This document shows positions 13,937 to 22,371 of a stretch of DNA of 64,000 nucleotides, one piece after another. Where the stretch lies: the NCBI GenBank assembly GCA_017473435.1, contig JAFULG010000020.1, forward strand, positions 1-64,000, read 5' to 3'. This stretch comes from Clostridia bacterium (lineage in GTDB: Bacteria > Bacillota > Clostridia > Oscillospirales > Acutalibacteraceae). Under the pieces are notes generated by a model that did not search any database, was not told where the DNA came from, and was given only the letters and a program-made list of their open reading frames with translations. A program made the position numbers and the translations under genes. Position 1 is the stretch's first letter. The number at the start of each line of letters is the position of its first letter.

Positions 13937-15850
13937 ATGCAAATAAAGATTCAGGATGGCGTTGTCGATCTTTCGGGCGAACCTATTCTTAAAAAAATAA
14001 ATATTGAAATTAATACACAAAGTAAAATTGGTATAGTCGGACGTAACGGTTGCGGTAAAACAACTTTATTACGTCTGCTTTCCGGTGAATTACAAATTTC
14101 AAAAGATGACCCCGAAATAAAAAGTATACATACCGTTTCGGGAAAACCGTCAATCGGAACATTGAATCAGATTGCTTTCAAGGATGACAACGTTTCCTTG
14201 ATCGACGAAATTCGGAGCGCTTACTCAGATATTATAAAAATGAAAGATGATATCGAAAAACTGCGTATTAAAATAGATCACTCCCCTTCCGATGAGCTTA
14301 TAGAAAAATACACCTCGCTTCTTGATCACTTCACAAATCTTGGAGGCTTCTATTTTGAAAAGGAATATGAAGCCGCAATTAAGCGCTTCGGTTTTACGGA
14401 TACAGATAAAATCAAACCTCTGTCCGCTTTTTCAGGCGGACAGAGGACGAAAATTGCCTTTCTGAAGCTTCTTTTATCAAAACCTGATCTTTTATTGCTC
14501 GACGAGCCTACCAATCACCTTGATATTGATGCTGTTGAATGGTTGGAAGGTTATCTTTCGGCTTATAAAAATGCCGTTGTTATTGTTTCGCACGACCGTA
14601 TGTTTCTTGATAAATCGGTAAATGTTATCTATGAAATAGAACGCGGTAAAACCTATAAATATAACGGTAATTACTCTGATTTTGTTGAGCAGAAAAAGCT
14701 TCTCAGAGAAAAACAAGCAAAAGAATATGAAGCTCAGCAAAAAGAAATAGCACGACTTGAGGAGCTGATTGAACGCTTCAGATATAAAGCTAACAAAGCC
14801 GCAATGGCTCAGTCAAAGATAAAAGCTCTTGAGCGTATGGAGCTCATTGAGCCACCTGAAACTTATGATTCAAAAGCCTTTAAAGCAGCCTTTGAGCCGG
14901 ATTTTAAATCTGTTAATGATGTTTTGTCTGTGCGTGAGCTTGAAATAGGCTACGATAAAGTTCTTTCAAAGGTCAGCTTTGATATTAAACGAGGACAGCA
15001 TGTCGGGATTCTCGGAGGAAACGGTCTCGGTAAATCTACGTTGCTTAAAACTATTGTTGGTGTTGTTCCTGCTATAAGCGGAAGCTGTATTATTGGCGGT
15101 AATGTGAAAATAGGATATTTTGACCAGCAGATGGCTCAGTATACCAGCAATAAAACGGTTCTTCAGGATTTTATAGATGAGTTTCCTTCACTTACAGATT
15201 TTGAAGCAAGAAGCGCCCTGGGAGCATTTCTGTTCAGCGGAGAAGATGTTTTCAAAAATGTCAACGTGCTTTCAGGCGGAGAAAAAGTAAGGCTTGCTCT
15301 GTGCAAAATTTTCAAGCATAAGCCTAATTTTCTTATTCTTGATGAGCCTACTAACCATATGGATATAGTTGGCAAGGAAGCCTTGGAAACTATGCTCAGC
15401 GAATTTGAAGGAACTCTTCTTTTTGTGTCGCATGACCGATATTTTGTGAAAAAAGCGGCACATCATATATTATCCTTTGAAGGTAAAGAGACAGTAAAAT
15501 GGTTTGAATTCGGTTTTGATGAATATACAGAACATCAGCTTAAAATGCAGAGTGAAAGTAATTCCGCACTCCCCTCTCCTACTGTTAAAAAGCAGTCAAA
15601 ATCCACCTACACAACCCCTGCAAAAGAAAAAAGCAAACGTGAGCGAGCTTTGAAAAAAGCGGAAGATACGGTGAATAAGCTTGAACAGGAGCTTGAATTT
15701 TTGAACGAAGAAATAGTAAAAGAAGAAAATTTAAGTGATTATGTTAAACTTTCTGAGCTGCAAGAGAAAATTTCACAAACAGAAGAAGCTCTGATGATTG
15801 CCATGGAAGAATGGGAAAATGCAGAAATAAGCCTTAATGAAATATTATAA
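13937..15850 (+). CDS. ABC-F family ATPase (EttA/YdiF-like)
   Basis: 637 residues with two ABC cassettes and no membrane part, a translation factor or ribosome-protection type. First cassette: Walker A GRNGCGKTT, signature LSAFSGGQRTK, Walker B LLLLDEPTNHLD; linker helices (about residues 245-310, Lys/Glu-rich); second cassette: GGNGLGKST, LSGGEKVRLALC, FLILDEPTNHMD. A C-terminal coiled coil (about 560-637) is present, as in YdiF/Uup. The chosen ATG at 13937 follows AAGGATG by five bases; an upstream frame to 13895 has none. It lies just right of the prophage. The sequence does not allow a decision between housekeeping and antibiotic-resistance ABC-F. Confidence 0.9.
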   Translation: MQIKIQDGVVDLSGEPILKKINIEINTQSKIGIVGRNGCGKTTLLRLLSGELQISKDDPEIKSIHTVSGKPSIGTLNQIAFKDDNVSLIDEIRSAYSDIIKMKDDIEKLRIKIDHSPSDELIEKYTSLLDHFTNLGGFYFEKEYEAAIKRFGFTDTDKIKPLSAFSGGQRTKIAFLKLLLSKPDLLLLDEPTNHLDIDAVEWLEGYLSAYKNAVVIVSHDRMFLDKSVNVIYEIERGKTYKYNGNYSDFVEQKKLLREKQAKEYEAQQKEIARLEELIERFRYKANKAAMAQSKIKALERMELIEPPETYDSKAFKAAFEPDFKSVNDVLSVRELEIGYDKVLSKVSFDIKRGQHVGILGGNGLGKSTLLKTIVGVVPAISGSCIIGGNVKIGYFDQQMAQYTSNKTVLQDFIDEFPSLTDFEARSALGAFLFSGEDVFKNVNVLSGGEKVRLALCKIFKHKPNFLILDEPTNHMDIVGKEALETMLSEFEGTLLFVSHDRYFVKKAAHHILSFEGKETVKWFEFGFDEYTEHQLKMQSESNSALPSPTVKKQSKSTYTTPAKEKSKRERALKKAEDTVNKLEQELEFLNEEIVKEENLSDYVKLSELQEKISQTEEALMIAMEEWENAEISLNEIL

Positions 15851-15854
15851 AACA

Positions 15855-15884
15855 CTGAACCACCGATTGCGATCGGTGGTTCAG
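15855..15884. terminator. Hairpin between convergent genes
   Basis: CTGAACCACCGAT (15855-15867) and ATCGGTGGTTCAG (15872-15884), a perfect 13-bp stem with a 4-base loop. The following T tract is interrupted on both strands. Confidence 0.68.
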
Positions 15885-15890
15885 ATTATA

Positions 15891-17132
15891 TTATTCCGTT
15901 GGAAGAAAAAGCTTTGTCAGTTCAACACATATATCATACATACCGTAAGCGTCAAGATATTCTGAATTTGTACCTGATGTTATTATAATAACTGCATCTC
16001 GTGATTCTTTATCGAAGGTAAAGGTTGAATACAGACCGTAACTGTTTCCGGTGTGAGAATAAAGTGTTCTGTCTTTAATTAGCAGCTTATTTTCTTCAAC
16101 TCCGAATCCGGAGCCGAGTCCTTCAGAATAAATTCTGCTTTTCAACATTTCATCTATACTTTCTTGCGAAATAAGTCGCTCTCCGTTTTCCGTAAGGCCT
16201 CCGGCACAGATCATAGCAATAAATTTTGCATAATCCTTGGCAGACACAGTCAGGTTACCTTGAACGAGATGGTGTGTTTGTCCTATTGTTTGGTGAGAGC
16301 GCACGTTCAGCTGTTCCTGAACAGTGAGTCCTTCCCAGCCGTAAATATTAGCAAGCAAATCCCGGTTTTCGAGCTCGAAAGCCAAATAAGATGCATCTAT
16401 ATCCAAAGGATCAAAAAAGTACAATTCAGCTAAATTGTTAAAAGGAATACCGGTGAGCTTTTCACAAATAGCTCCCAGGATTGCGACAGCAAAATTACTG
16501 TAACAATAATAGTTTCCGGGTTCCGCCATACAAAAAGCTGAATCATAGGAAAGAATTTCCTGTATCGGTGTAACCGAGCGATTCATAAGCGAATAATCGA
16601 ACTGTTCAGAATTCACAATTGTACTTGTATGTGCCATCAACATTGCGGGTGTAATAACTTTTTCGGGATAATAAGGGTTTCTTACTTTATACCCCAGATA
16701 GTCACTTATGTCAGCATTAATTGCTGCTTTGCCTATTTCACAAAGCTTCATAAACACCGCATCAGTAACAAATTTTGAAAGAGATGCTATACGGAATTTT
16801 GTATCAGGAACAACATTCAGCTTCTTCTCGGTATCTGCATATCCATATTCATACGTATATTTAAGTTCACAGTTTTCAACCACAGCTACCTGAACTGCAA
16901 CAGATTTGTATTTTTCGCTTATGCTGTCAGCTTGTTTTTTTAAATCCTGCGGCAACTGCTCCTGTTTTCCGTCGTAATCATAGCTTCCGGAAAGCATAAA
17001 ATCGGATACGTTGAATATTTCTTCGTCAACCGGTATCGCATTTTTGTCAGTCTGCCTGTAATAAACGAATCTGTAATATGCGCAGGAAATTACAACCGAA
17101 GCTGCAAGTAAATATACAATAACTCTTCTCAT
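15891..17132 (-). CDS. Serine beta-lactamase-fold hydrolase (class C/AmpH-like), membrane-anchored
   Basis: 413 residues with an N-terminal signal anchor (about 1-20). The penicillin-binding fold signatures are Ser117-x-x-Lys120 (SLSK), Tyr211-Ser-Asn213 (YSN) and HTGNSYG near residue 370 in the KTG position. Members are DD-peptidases, esterases or beta-lactamase-like proteins acting on the outside of the membrane. The HTG form is typical of class C-like carboxypeptidases and esterases rather than true resistance enzymes. It is convergent to the ABC-F gene and has its own start with GGAGGATG upstream. Confidence 0.85.
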   Translation of the reverse strand: MRRVIVYLLAASVVISCAYYRFVYYRQTDKNAIPVDEEIFNVSDFMLSGSYDYDGKQEQLPQDLKKQADSISEKYKSVAVQVAVVENCELKYTYEYGYADTEKKLNVVPDTKFRIASLSKFVTDAVFMKLCEIGKAAINADISDYLGYKVRNPYYPEKVITPAMLMAHTSTIVNSEQFDYSLMNRSVTPIQEILSYDSAFCMAEPGNYYCYSNFAVAILGAICEKLTGIPFNNLAELYFFDPLDIDASYLAFELENRDLLANIYGWEGLTVQEQLNVRSHQTIGQTHHLVQGNLTVSAKDYAKFIAMICAGGLTENGERLISQESIDEMLKSRIYSEGLGSGFGVEENKLLIKDRTLYSHTGNSYGLYSTFTFDKESRDAVIIITSGTNSEYLDAYGMYDICVELTKLFLPTE

Positions 17133-17142
17133 ACATCCTCCA

Positions 17143-17192
17143 TAAAAATAAAAATCTATTCCTTCATCAATGTTGATCAGGAATAGGTTTTA
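17143..17192 (-). terminator. Terminator after the small multidrug-export-like gene
   Basis: On the minus strand CCTATTCCT and AGGAATAG pair and are followed by ATTTTTATTTTT, upstream of the serine hydrolase start. Confidence 0.75.
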
Positions 17193-17207
17193 TAATTATT
17201 TGAACGT

Positions 17208-17711
17208 TTAAAAGCCGAGAAGACCAAAAAGCCCGTAAGACAGAGCTGATATTATACACCCTGCGACCAGAACTCCTGCAGCAATAACAGGCAAAGCCTC
17301 TTTTGTTTTCATGCTTAATAAATCAGCAATGAGTGCACCGGTCCACGCACCTGTACCGGGAAGAGGAATTGCAACAAAGAGAAATAATCCCCAGAGCTTA
17401 TATTTGCGTACATTATCAGCTTTTGAAAGGGATTTTTCTTCAAGTTTTATAATAACGGAGCCTATTTTTTTAAAACGTTTAAGAATATTAAAAATCTTCC
17501 TGATGAAAAGAAGAATAAAAGGAATCGGAAGCATATTGCCGATATAGCAAAGTATGAAAGCTCTTACGAATTCGACATTCATAAGCTTTGCAGCAATAAG
17601 ACCGCCTCTTAATTCAAGAATAGGTAAAAGTGAAACTATAAAAGCAATGATTTCAGATGAAACCTTTCCATCCAAAGCTGTTACAAAAAATTCAGCTAAG
17701 CTTTCCGCCAT
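17208..17711 (-). CDS. Small multidrug export-like membrane protein (COG2426)
   Basis: 167 residues with four or five membrane helices and the family signatures LPILELRGGLIAAK (about 27-40), GNMLPIPFILLF and IPLPGTGAWTGALIA (about 116-130). The family is annotated as putative small multidrug export protein; its transport role is not well proven. The neighbouring NUDIX gene is 18 bases upstream in the same direction, so both may share a transcript. Confidence 0.82.
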   Translation of the reverse strand: MAESLAEFFVTALDGKVSSEIIAFIVSLLPILELRGGLIAAKLMNVEFVRAFILCYIGNMLPIPFILLFIRKIFNILKRFKKIGSVIIKLEEKSLSKADNVRKYKLWGLFLFVAIPLPGTGAWTGALIADLLSMKTKEALPVIAAGVLVAGCIISALSYGLFGLLGF

Positions 17712-17729
17712 TTTTTAAAATCCCCTTTT

Positions 17730-18461
17730 TTAAACTCTGTTAACAATGAAATAATCCATTGCTTCGTTTAAGATGTTTTTATCGTTTTCGTAATTCAGAG
17801 TATTGAGAGCCCTTTCATAGGTAAACCATCCGCACTCTTCAATTTCCTCCTCTTGAAGCGTGTACTCGGACTCATCTGTCCGTGCAAGGAAAATAAGAAC
17901 TGATTTTTCAATTTTACCCTGGATGGTGTAATCTGATTTTTTTACAAAGTCAGGAAGTATTTTTACCCTAAGCCCTGTTTCCTCGAAAATTTCTCTTATA
18001 GCTGTCTGTTCATTTGTTTCTCCGGGTTCTACATGACCCTTCGGAAATCCCCAGTGAGCACTGCGGCGATTACGGATCAAAAGAAATTTTCTTCTTCCCT
18101 GCTCTATTCTGTAAACTACAGCGCCGCAAGAGCTTTCATAAAGACAATCAATATTGTAATCGTTTTGCCCCTCTGCAAAATCGATAGCTTTTTTGATGTC
18201 ATTGACAATGAATCGAGTGCTTTTTGGTGCAACAACCCAGACAATACCCTTACCTGCTTTACGTTTAACAACAGCAATAACTCTGCCGTCAAAGTTCCTT
18301 ACGGGATGATCTATACCCATAATATAAGCACTCTGAACAGAGTTCTTTTTACCCTTATAGCCTTCAATTATACCGTAATTGAGTTGATATTTGAAACCAA
18401 AACGGCTGTTGTAAGAGTTCATCGGGGCGGTAACACGTACTTTTACGAATTTACCTAACAT
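17730..18461 (-). CDS. NUDIX hydrolase with N-terminal extra domain
   Basis: 243 residues. The NUDIX box GHVEPGETNEQTAIREIFEE (about residues 139-158), continuing TGL, fits Gx5Ex7REUxEExGU exactly, so pyrophosphate hydrolysis of a nucleoside-diphosphate-linked substrate is likely; the neighbouring VVYRIEQGRRKFLLIRNRR resembles Ap4A-type enzymes. The first 100 residues (KVRVTAPMNSYNSRFGFKYQ) form an additional small domain seen with NUDIX domains in Clostridia; its role is unknown. Confidence 0.85.
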   Translation of the reverse strand: MLGKFVKVRVTAPMNSYNSRFGFKYQLNYGIIEGYKGKKNSVQSAYIMGIDHPVRNFDGRVIAVVKRKAGKGIVWVVAPKSTRFIVNDIKKAIDFAEGQNDYNIDCLYESSCGAVVYRIEQGRRKFLLIRNRRSAHWGFPKGHVEPGETNEQTAIREIFEETGLRVKILPDFVKKSDYTIQGKIEKSVLIFLARTDESEYTLQEEEIEECGWFTYERALNTLNYENDKNILNEAMDYFIVNRV

Positions 18462-18482
18462 GGTGTATCCCCTTCAACAAAA

Positions 18483-18572
18483 TGTAACTGAACGCAACAA
18501 AGGGTAGCCCTTTTATACAGTTACACAGAATAATATGTCTTATATTATACTTGCTTTTTATTTAATTTTCAA
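18483..18572 (-). promoter_or_regulatory. Promoter and leader hairpin of the NUDIX gene
   Basis: On the minus strand TTGAAA (18572-18567) and TATAAT (18549-18544) with a 17-base spacer. The roughly 75-base leader contains TGTAACTG (18483-18490) paired with CAGTTACA (18518-18525), and a nested AAAGGG/CCCTTT pair. Confidence 0.65.
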
Positions 18573-18690
18573 TATATTTTCAAAAAAACAGATAAAAAAT
18601 TCTATATTAATAAAAATGTTTTTATACAGTTGTCTTTTTTCTTATAAGGTGTTATAATGTATATTATCAAACAGAAAGAGTAAATATATA

Positions 18691-19518
18691 ATGAAAAATT
18701 TATACATAACCGACCTTGATGGCACATTGCTCAATTCAAAAGCTGAACTTTCACAACGCAGTAGCGATATTATAAGCGATTTAATTAATGACGGCGTAAT
18801 GTTTTCTGTTGCTACAGCAAGAACTAAAGCAACAGTGCTGGATATGTTCAAGGATGTAGGACTCAATATGCCTGTTGCTCTTATGAACGGTGTTTCTGTA
18901 TTTGATACAGAGAAAAATTGTACGGCAATCAGCCACAGTATTGATAAATCCGTTGCTGAGCATATTCTGAAAATATATAAAAAGTACGGCAAGCATCCTA
19001 TGCTCTACTTTAATAAGGACTCCTACCTTGAAATTGTTTACACTGCTGTCGATAATATACATCAGCAGGAATATATTAACGACAGGAATGCACGACACCT
19101 TAAGAAGTTCAGAAAAGTTGAGGAATACAGACTGGACGGAAAAGATGAGCTGTTATATATTGTCAGCTTTGATAAACCTTCAGAGCTGGAAGCGATTTAT
19201 GGGGAGATAAAGGAGCTTGATGGGGTAATTTCTTGCTTTTATGCTGATAACTATACTGATTGTAATTTTCTCGAAACAATGAACGGCAGTATATCCAAGG
19301 GAACTGCGGCTACTGAGATAAAAAAGCTTACCGGTGCAGATAAAATTATTGCCTTCGGAGATAACCTGAACGATATTCCGCTTTTTCTTGTTGCCGATGA
19401 GTGTTACGCTGTATCGAATGCACACGAGGAATTAAAAAAGCTGGCAACTGCCGTAATAGGCTCCAACGACGAAGATACTGTTGCCGAGTTTATAAAAAAA
19501 CATTCCCAACAGAATTAA
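18691..19518 (+). CDS. Cof-type HAD-superfamily phosphatase
   Basis: 275 residues. HAD motif I DLDGTLLNSKAELS at residue 8, motif II TARTKA (about 42-47), motif III lysine in the FLETMNGSISKGTA region (about 200) and motif IV FGDNLNDIPLF (about 228-238). The cap between motifs II and III is of the Cof (C2) type. Such enzymes remove phosphate from sugar phosphates, flavin or thiamine intermediates; the substrate cannot be told. It stands alone, diverging from the NUDIX gene. Confidence 0.88.
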   Translation: MKNLYITDLDGTLLNSKAELSQRSSDIISDLINDGVMFSVATARTKATVLDMFKDVGLNMPVALMNGVSVFDTEKNCTAISHSIDKSVAEHILKIYKKYGKHPMLYFNKDSYLEIVYTAVDNIHQQEYINDRNARHLKKFRKVEEYRLDGKDELLYIVSFDKPSELEAIYGEIKELDGVISCFYADNYTDCNFLETMNGSISKGTAATEIKKLTGADKIIAFGDNLNDIPLFLVADECYAVSNAHEELKKLATAVIGSNDEDTVAEFIKKHSQQN

Positions 19519-19586
19519 GAATCCGTTGAAAATGTATGGTTTTCCTTATTAAATTTTGTGTTACACAGTCTGATAAAGTTATTCAA

Positions 19587-19599
19587 TGACAAAATGTCA
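19587..19599. promoter_or_regulatory. Candidate TetR operator
   Basis: TGACA-AAA-TGTCA, a perfect inverted repeat 20 bases before the tetR-family start codon, where an autoregulatory site would lie. Short, so a chance match is possible. Confidence 0.4.
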
Positions 19600-19619
19600 A
19601 ACAAAAAGGAGAAAATAAA

Positions 19620-20240
19620 ATGTCAACTTCAAAAAAGATGGATGTAAGAGTTAAACGCACCTACCGACAGCTAATAGAAAGCTTTCTTAAGCTTTTAAAG
19701 GAGAAATCCTTTGATGAAATTTCAATATCAGAAATCTGTGAAGGTGCGGATGTTCATCGCGCGACCTTTTATAAGCACTTTAATGATAAAACCGAATTCC
19801 TTAATTTTTGTGTAAAGCAGCTTTTGTCCGATGTAGATCTGTCTCAGGTTCTCAGTTATCCCTCACCTGAAAATGTTAAGGATAGCTGTATGTCCTTTGT
19901 AAAGGTTCTTTTTACATTTATTGACGAAAACAGGGTGCTGTTTTCAGCTGTGTTTTCTGATAAGCACTCTATGTCTTTTGATACGACCCTCATCAATGTT
20001 ATCACAGATTTTTGCGCCCTTAAGCTTTCTCAGGTGCTGGAAGGTATACCTAAATACAAATCTCAGATTTTCTCAAATTTCTATTCAGGCTCTATTGTCG
20101 GTGTTATAAAGTGGTATGTAAAAAATTACGATGTGTGTCCCCTGGAAGATGTTTACGTCTTTTTTGAAAGGCGAATTGACGAGATTTGCGATGCATACAT
20201 AAAATACTATCTCGACGATATGAAGGATAAGCTTATCTGA
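19620..20240 (+). CDS. TetR/AcrR-family transcriptional regulator
   Basis: 206 residues. The N-terminal DNA-binding domain (about 10-60) ends in the signature ISEICEGADVHRATFYKHFNDKTEFL; the rest is the ligand domain with the helix-rich layout of the TetR_C_8-like group common in Clostridia. AAAAAGGAG precedes the ATG. Its target is not clear: no operon partner follows and the next gene is convergent, overlapping it by 8 bases. The nearby TGACA-AAA-TGTCA palindrome suggests autoregulation. Confidence 0.88.
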   Translation: MSTSKKMDVRVKRTYRQLIESFLKLLKEKSFDEISISEICEGADVHRATFYKHFNDKTEFLNFCVKQLLSDVDLSQVLSYPSPENVKDSCMSFVKVLFTFIDENRVLFSAVFSDKHSMSFDTTLINVITDFCALKLSQVLEGIPKYKSQIFSNFYSGSIVGVIKWYVKNYDVCPLEDVYVFFERRIDEICDAYIKYYLDDMKDKLI

Positions 20241-21066
20241 TGTCGTAATCATCAAGAAAATTATATTTCATATCCCCTTTTCTGTATCCTATAACCGTTT
20301 CAAGATTTACATTGTGTACACTTCTGAAGATATTCATTTCGATGTTAGAGTTGATTTTTCTGAAATCAGAAATCAGCTCCTTCATTTCTTTTCGCTTTGA
20401 TGTCATCTCCATTTCAGATGTGTTTTCGTTCTTTTTTGTAAAATGACAGGCGCATTCAAGAAAACTCAATCCGTTATATCTTGCCCAGGCTTTTATGTCA
20501 GCTTCCCTTACCATATATAAGGGACGAATCAGCTCCATGCCTTCATAATTTGTACTGTGAAGCTTCGGCATCATTGTTTTAATTTCCGCGCCGTATATCA
20601 TGCTGAGCAGTATTGTTTCTATTACATCGTCAAAATGATGGCCTAAAGCTATTTTGTTACAGCCCAATGACTTTGCATACTTGTAGAGGTATCCCCTTCT
20701 CATTCTGGCGCACATATAGCACGGAGAGGATTCTATATCATCAACATAATCAAATATTCCGGCCTCAAAAATATTGATGGGAATATTCAACAATTTTGCA
20801 TTATCAATTATACGCTGTCTGTTTTCGGGTGAATACCCGGGATCAAGAACAAGATATTTAGCTTCAAAAGGAAAATCGCTGTGCTTCTGAAGATGCTCTA
20901 TACATTTAGCAAGAAGCATTGAGTCCTTACCTCCGGAAATACAAACAGCAATTTTATCGTCAGGCTTTATCATTTGATATTCGTTTATGCCTGCGATAAA
21001 TCTTTTCCAGATATCTTTTCTGTATTTTTTGTATATACTTCTTTCAACTTCTATGTGTTTTTCCAT
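20233..21066 (-). CDS. TtcA-family tRNA 2-thiolation protein (PP-loop ATPase)
   Basis: 277 residues. PP-loop SGGKDSML (about residues 44-51), the CxxC pair CYMCARMRRG (about 117-126) and a distal cysteine pair LECACHF (about 207-213), with GHHFDDVIET between. This is the pattern of the TtcA/TtuA superfamily, which binds an iron-sulfur cluster and thiolates cytidine-32 in tRNA. Whether the substrate here is C32 is not certain from sequence. The start has AAAGGATAGC upstream. Confidence 0.85.
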   Translation of the reverse strand: MEKHIEVERSIYKKYRKDIWKRFIAGINEYQMIKPDDKIAVCISGGKDSMLLAKCIEHLQKHSDFPFEAKYLVLDPGYSPENRQRIIDNAKLLNIPINIFEAGIFDYVDDIESSPCYMCARMRRGYLYKYAKSLGCNKIALGHHFDDVIETILLSMIYGAEIKTMMPKLHSTNYEGMELIRPLYMVREADIKAWARYNGLSFLECACHFTKKNENTSEMEMTSKRKEMKELISDFRKINSNIEMNIFRSVHNVNLETVIGYRKGDMKYNFLDDYDIR

Positions 21067-21089
21067 TTGGAGCTATCCTTTCAGATTTA

Positions 21090-21131
21090 AAAATAAGACT
21101 GTCCGACCGAATTTTATGGGGACAGTCTTTA
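21090..21131 (-). terminator. Terminator after spoVM
   Basis: AAGACTGTCC (21095-21104) pairs with GGACAGTCTT (21120-21129); on the minus strand the stem is followed by ATTTTTAAA, directly after the spoVM stop. Confidence 0.8.
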
Positions 21132-21140
21132 TGTTTGTAT

Positions 21141-21224
21141 TTATTCGTCTTTATCATTAATTTTAAAAATCAATTTCAAAATACCCTTAAGAGCTCTGGG
21201 ACTTTTAAAAACAACAACCTTCAC
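21141..21224 (-). CDS. spoVM: SpoVM-like sporulation peptide, 27 residues
   Basis: SpoVM is a tiny amphipathic peptide that marks the convex forespore surface and recruits SpoIVA for coat assembly; it also inhibits FtsH. The frame from GTG at 21224 has a strong Shine-Dalgarno AAGGGGG seven bases upstream. The peptide begins MKVVVFKSPRALKGIL. Its length (27 versus 26 in Bacillus), the MK start, proline at position 9 and the amphipathic helix after it match B. subtilis SpoVM. Its place downstream of prpC-prkC-rsgA is the same as in Bacillus. It is below usual gene-calling size. Confidence 0.8.
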   Translation of the reverse strand: MKVVVFKSPRALKGILKLIFKINDKDE

Positions 21225-21249
21225 AAAAATACCCCCTTGAATAATTGTG

Positions 21250-21402
21250 TCACTTCTGACAGGAAATCAAGCCAAGAACAACAAGCATTACCGCGAGGAT
21301 GAAAATCATCATTTTAACCGGAAAGCACATTGCTAAAAGCAAGCCTGCTCCGAAAGCCGTAAAAACAAGCCCTTTAGGACAACCACGGTGATGTGTCAAC
21401 AA
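21250..21402 (-). CDS. 50-residue membrane protein upstream of spoVM
   Basis: TTG start at 21402 (second TTG at 21399) with GGAGG seven bases upstream and an in-frame TAG just before. The peptide has a His/Arg/Cys start (THHRGCPKGL), two hydrophobic stretches separated by CFPVK, and ends in GLISCQK. Small proteins of this CPKGL type seem common in Clostridia, but the function is unknown. It probably shares a message with spoVM, 25 bases downstream. Confidence 0.6.
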   Translation of the reverse strand: MLTHHRGCPKGLVFTAFGAGLLLAMCFPVKMMIFILAVMLVVLGLISCQK

Positions 21403-21448
21403 CTATCATCCTCCCTGCATAATCAACTGCTGCAGCCGTCACACTAAC

Positions 21449-21477
21449 ATTATACGGAAAGGATATTTTTTTGTGAA
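21449..21477 (-). promoter_or_regulatory. Possible promoter ahead of the 50-aa gene and spoVM
   Basis: On the minus strand TTCACA (21477-21472) and TATAAT (21454-21449), 17 bases apart, in the gap after rsgA. The weak -35 leaves the sigma factor open. Confidence 0.5.
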
Positions 21478-21485
21478 TAAATCAT

Positions 21486-22367
21486 TTAAATTTGCCAGCT
21501 TTTTATATCTTTGAGCTCATTGAACATAGAAACATAGCTTTCATATCTGCTGCCGCTTATTGTTCCTTCATCCACAGCAGAAATTACGGCACATCCCTTT
21601 GTATTTATATGGGCGCAACCGTTAAATTTGCAAGCGCCGATACATTCTGAAAATTCTTTAAAATATTTTTCGAGCTCATTTGCAAGAAAAATATTTTCTC
21701 CGGAAAATTCAATGCTGGAAAAACCGGCAGAATCGATTACCAGGCCATCTGCAATATGAAAAATTTCAGCTTGTCTTGTTGTATGTCTTCCTCTGCCGAG
21801 CTTTTCACTGATTTCACCTGTAGCAAGCTCAAGATTTTCATCAACAGCATTAAGCAAAGTTGATTTGCCCGCACCTGAATTACCGGTTAATGCTGTTAAG
21901 CATCCTGAAAATTCACCTCGTATAGCCTCAATGTTACGTTTATCAACACTTGAAAACATGTAAGTTCTGTAGCCTGTCTTTGAATAAATATCAAAAAGCT
22001 CCGACGCTTTTTCTTCCTCAAGATCTGATTTTGTTATAACGATGACAGGCTCTATTCCGCTTTTTTCAGCGATAACCGTAAGCTTATCAACAATAAGAGT
22101 ATTAGGCATAGGAGAGACCACAGAAACGATTATCATAAGCTTGTCAATGTTTGCAACCGGCGGACGTACAAGCTTGTTTTTTCGTTCAAGTATTTTATCT
22201 ATTGTGTTTTCCTGGGAATCTCTGACGGTAATTTCAACTCTGTCGCCTGCAAGAGGCTTCAGCTTATCCTTACGGAATTTTCCTTTCGCTTTACATTCAA
22301 AAACTCCTTCGGAGGTTTCTACATAATAGAAACCTCCGATTCCTTTTAATATAATACCTTCAGCCAT
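21486..22367 (-). CDS. rsgA: Ribosome small subunit-dependent GTPase A
   Basis: RsgA matures and checks the 30S subunit. 293 residues from the ATG at 22367. N-terminal OB domain (1-70, with GDRVEIT), then a circularly permuted GTPase: G4 TKSD (112-115) comes before G1 GNSGAGKST (162-170) and G3 DSAG (about 212), and a C-terminal zinc site with four Cys/His in CIGACKFNGCAH to KGC. The frame is open much further upstream (to 22742) because it runs against the Thr/Pro-rich tail of prkC; that extension is not real. The gap to prkC is 4 bases. Confidence 0.93.
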   Translation of the reverse strand: MAEGIILKGIGGFYYVETSEGVFECKAKGKFRKDKLKPLAGDRVEITVRDSQENTIDKILERKNKLVRPPVANIDKLMIIVSVVSPMPNTLIVDKLTVIAEKSGIEPVIVITKSDLEEEKASELFDIYSKTGYRTYMFSSVDKRNIEAIRGEFSGCLTALTGNSGAGKSTLLNAVDENLELATGEISEKLGRGRHTTRQAEIFHIADGLVIDSAGFSSIEFSGENIFLANELEKYFKEFSECIGACKFNGCAHINTKGCAVISAVDEGTISGSRYESYVSMFNELKDIKSWQI

Positions 22368-22371
22368 TTTA

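Noticed and set aside
18483..18525. Riboswitch upstream of the NUDIX gene
   Set aside because: The leader is only about 75 bases and matches no riboswitch pattern that I know.
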